Source: Photobacterium pectinilyticum
GTDB lineage: Bacteria; Pseudomonadota; Gammaproteobacteria; Enterobacterales; Vibrionaceae
DNA length: 64,000 nt
Direction: 5' to 3'
NCBI RefSeq assembly: GCF_024357955.1
Contig: NZ_JANEYT010000013.1
Coordinates: 1-64,000, forward strand
Shown one piece after another: positions 63,290 through 64,000 of this stretch. The notes under the pieces were generated by a model. That model did not search any database, was not told where the DNA came from, and worked only from the letters and a program-made list of their open reading frames with translations. Position numbers and translations under genes: made by a program. The stretch's first letter is position 1. Each line of letters starts with the position of its first letter.

Positions 63290-64000
63290 TTATAGCGCAC
63301 TGGCATCGAACGGTTTTCGGCGAATAAAGCGGCCATTCCCGGCTTTCCCCATAAATTCGCCATTACACGCAACAACGTCCCCACAGCTAATGGTCATCAC
63401 AGGCCAGCCTTGGGTGGGGATATTTTCAAACGGGGTATAATCTGCGTTGTCGTGCAATAAATCGTGAGTAATCGTGACATTCTGCTCTGGATCAAAAAGC
63501 ACCAAATCAGCATCCGATCCTGCCTGTAGCGCCCCTTTCTGCGGATAGAGACCAAACAGTTTGGCAGGTAAATAACTGGTTAGCTCCACAAAGCGGCTCG
63601 GACTGATCCGGCTTTTCATTACGCCTTCCGAAAACAGTAGCGGCATTCGAGTCTCGACACCGGGCATACCATTAGGGCACGCACTGAAGTTGTCTTTGCC
63701 ACGCTGTTTCTGTTCGTGATAGGTAAACGAGCAGTGATCGGTCGCAACGGTATCAATACTGCCATCCACCAGCCCCAACCACAGCTTTTCGCGTTCGACG
63801 GCCGGGCGTAATGGCGGACTAAGAATATACTTCAGCGCATCTTCGCGCTCGTAACAGCTCTCATCCAACATCAGGTATTGTGGGCAGGTTTCTACCCATA
63901 CCGGTTGGTGATTGTCACGAGCAAGGCGGGTGTAATCCAATCCCAATCCATTAGAAAGGTGAACTATATACAGAGGTGCATCACCGGCAAGTTTGGCCAG
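63290..64000 (-). CDS. hyuA: D-hydantoinase/dihydropyrimidinase, 5' end cut by the window edge
   Basis: The frame runs without a stop to base 64000, so the N-terminal half lies outside. The visible 236 residues have the hydantoinase pattern: PLYIVHLSN at the edge, VETCPQYLMLDES, LSPPLRP, DTVATDHCSF with metal-binding Asp/His, and ACPNGMPGVETRMPLLFS. It hydrolyses cyclic ureides in the cytosol, an amide-ring step that fits purine breakdown. The carbamate kinase gene follows after about 105 bp. E. coli HyuA, a phenylhydantoinase, sits in the equivalent gene order. Confidence 0.9.
   Translation of the reverse strand: MAKLAGDAPLYIVHLSNGLGLDYTRLARDNHQPVWVETCPQYLMLDESCYEREDALKYILSPPLRPAVEREKLWLGLVDGSIDTVATDHCSFTYHEQKQRGKDNFSACPNGMPGVETRMPLLFSEGVMKSRISPSRFVELTSYLPAKLFGLYPQKGALQAGSDADLVLFDPEQNVTITHDLLHDNADYTPFENIPTQGWPVMTISCGDVVACNGEFMGKAGNGRFIRRKPFDASAL

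Overview
The window looks like chromosomal DNA of a marine gammaproteobacterium of the Vibrionaceae (Photobacterium, Grimontia or Vibrio type). This rests on protein-family content: DUF3541- and DUF3157-like proteins, a PL7 alginate lyase, a DUF1007/NicO metal exporter pair, and purine genes that resemble Escherichia coli YgfK, SsnA, YgfM, XdhD, YqeB and YqeC along their length. Genus-level placement is inference. No rRNA, tRNA, CRISPR array, transposase or phage structural gene was recognised.

Layout. (1) 193-4568: an AT-rich four-gene minus-strand operon of unknown function (two tandem OmpA-type lipoproteins, a membrane/coiled-coil protein, an exported vWA-like protein). (2) 5289-17380: housekeeping and accessory genes, including a TPR protein, a glutaredoxin, the three AmmeMemoRadiSam genes, AlkB, a solitary 2-methylcitrate synthase, two nuclease-fold proteins, MobB, and a MerR-controlled FMN quinone reductase. 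(3) 17646-39680: a large anaerobic-type purine catabolism locus. It holds a guanine/hypoxanthine permease, guanine deaminase, a xanthine/urate permease, xdhD-ygfM, a GIY-YIG gene wedged in between, a second three-subunit molybdenum hydroxylase, ssnA, ygfK, and the selenium/molybdenum cofactor maturation genes mocA, yqeC and yqeB. (4) 39794-40869: a MauE/DoxX-like membrane protein and an exported rhodanese directly downstream of yqeB. (5) 41120-48683: mixed envelope and metabolic genes, including an LprI-MliC fusion, a metal exporter, an alginate lyase, an IclR regulator with a ureohydrolase-fold protein that has lost metal ligands, and YddG. (6) 49158-56977: two very large, nearly abutting genes, a NifJ-type 2-oxoacid:ferredoxin oxidoreductase and an NfnB-NfnA fusion. 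(7) 57444-62162: tiny genes, a membrane GDPD phosphodiesterase and a BCCT transporter. (8) 62266-64000: carbamate kinase and a truncated hydantoinase, which rejoin the purine theme.

How the genes fit together: guanine and xanthine enter by the NCS2 permeases, GuaD deaminates guanine, and the molybdenum hydroxylases (XdhD/YgfM and the three-subunit enzyme) with YgfK and SsnA act on the purines. Hydantoinase and carbamate kinase handle ring-opened products and recover ATP from carbamoyl phosphate. The fused 2-oxoacid oxidoreductase/Nfn pair lies between the two purine blocks and could pass 2-oxoacid electrons to NAD(P)+ through ferredoxin-type clusters; that link is inference.

The strongest new observations are: (a) two sigma-54 promoter matches, before ygfK and before ygfM, each with a GCTATCA-N3-TGATA palindrome about 190-200 bp upstream, which suggests one enhancer-dependent activator for both operons; (b) the two-gene 2-oxoacid oxidoreductase/Nfn module; (c) the catalytically degraded ureohydrolase; (d) the MauE-like/rhodanese pair linked to selenium-molybdenum maturation; (e) a MITE-like element present once full length and once internally deleted.
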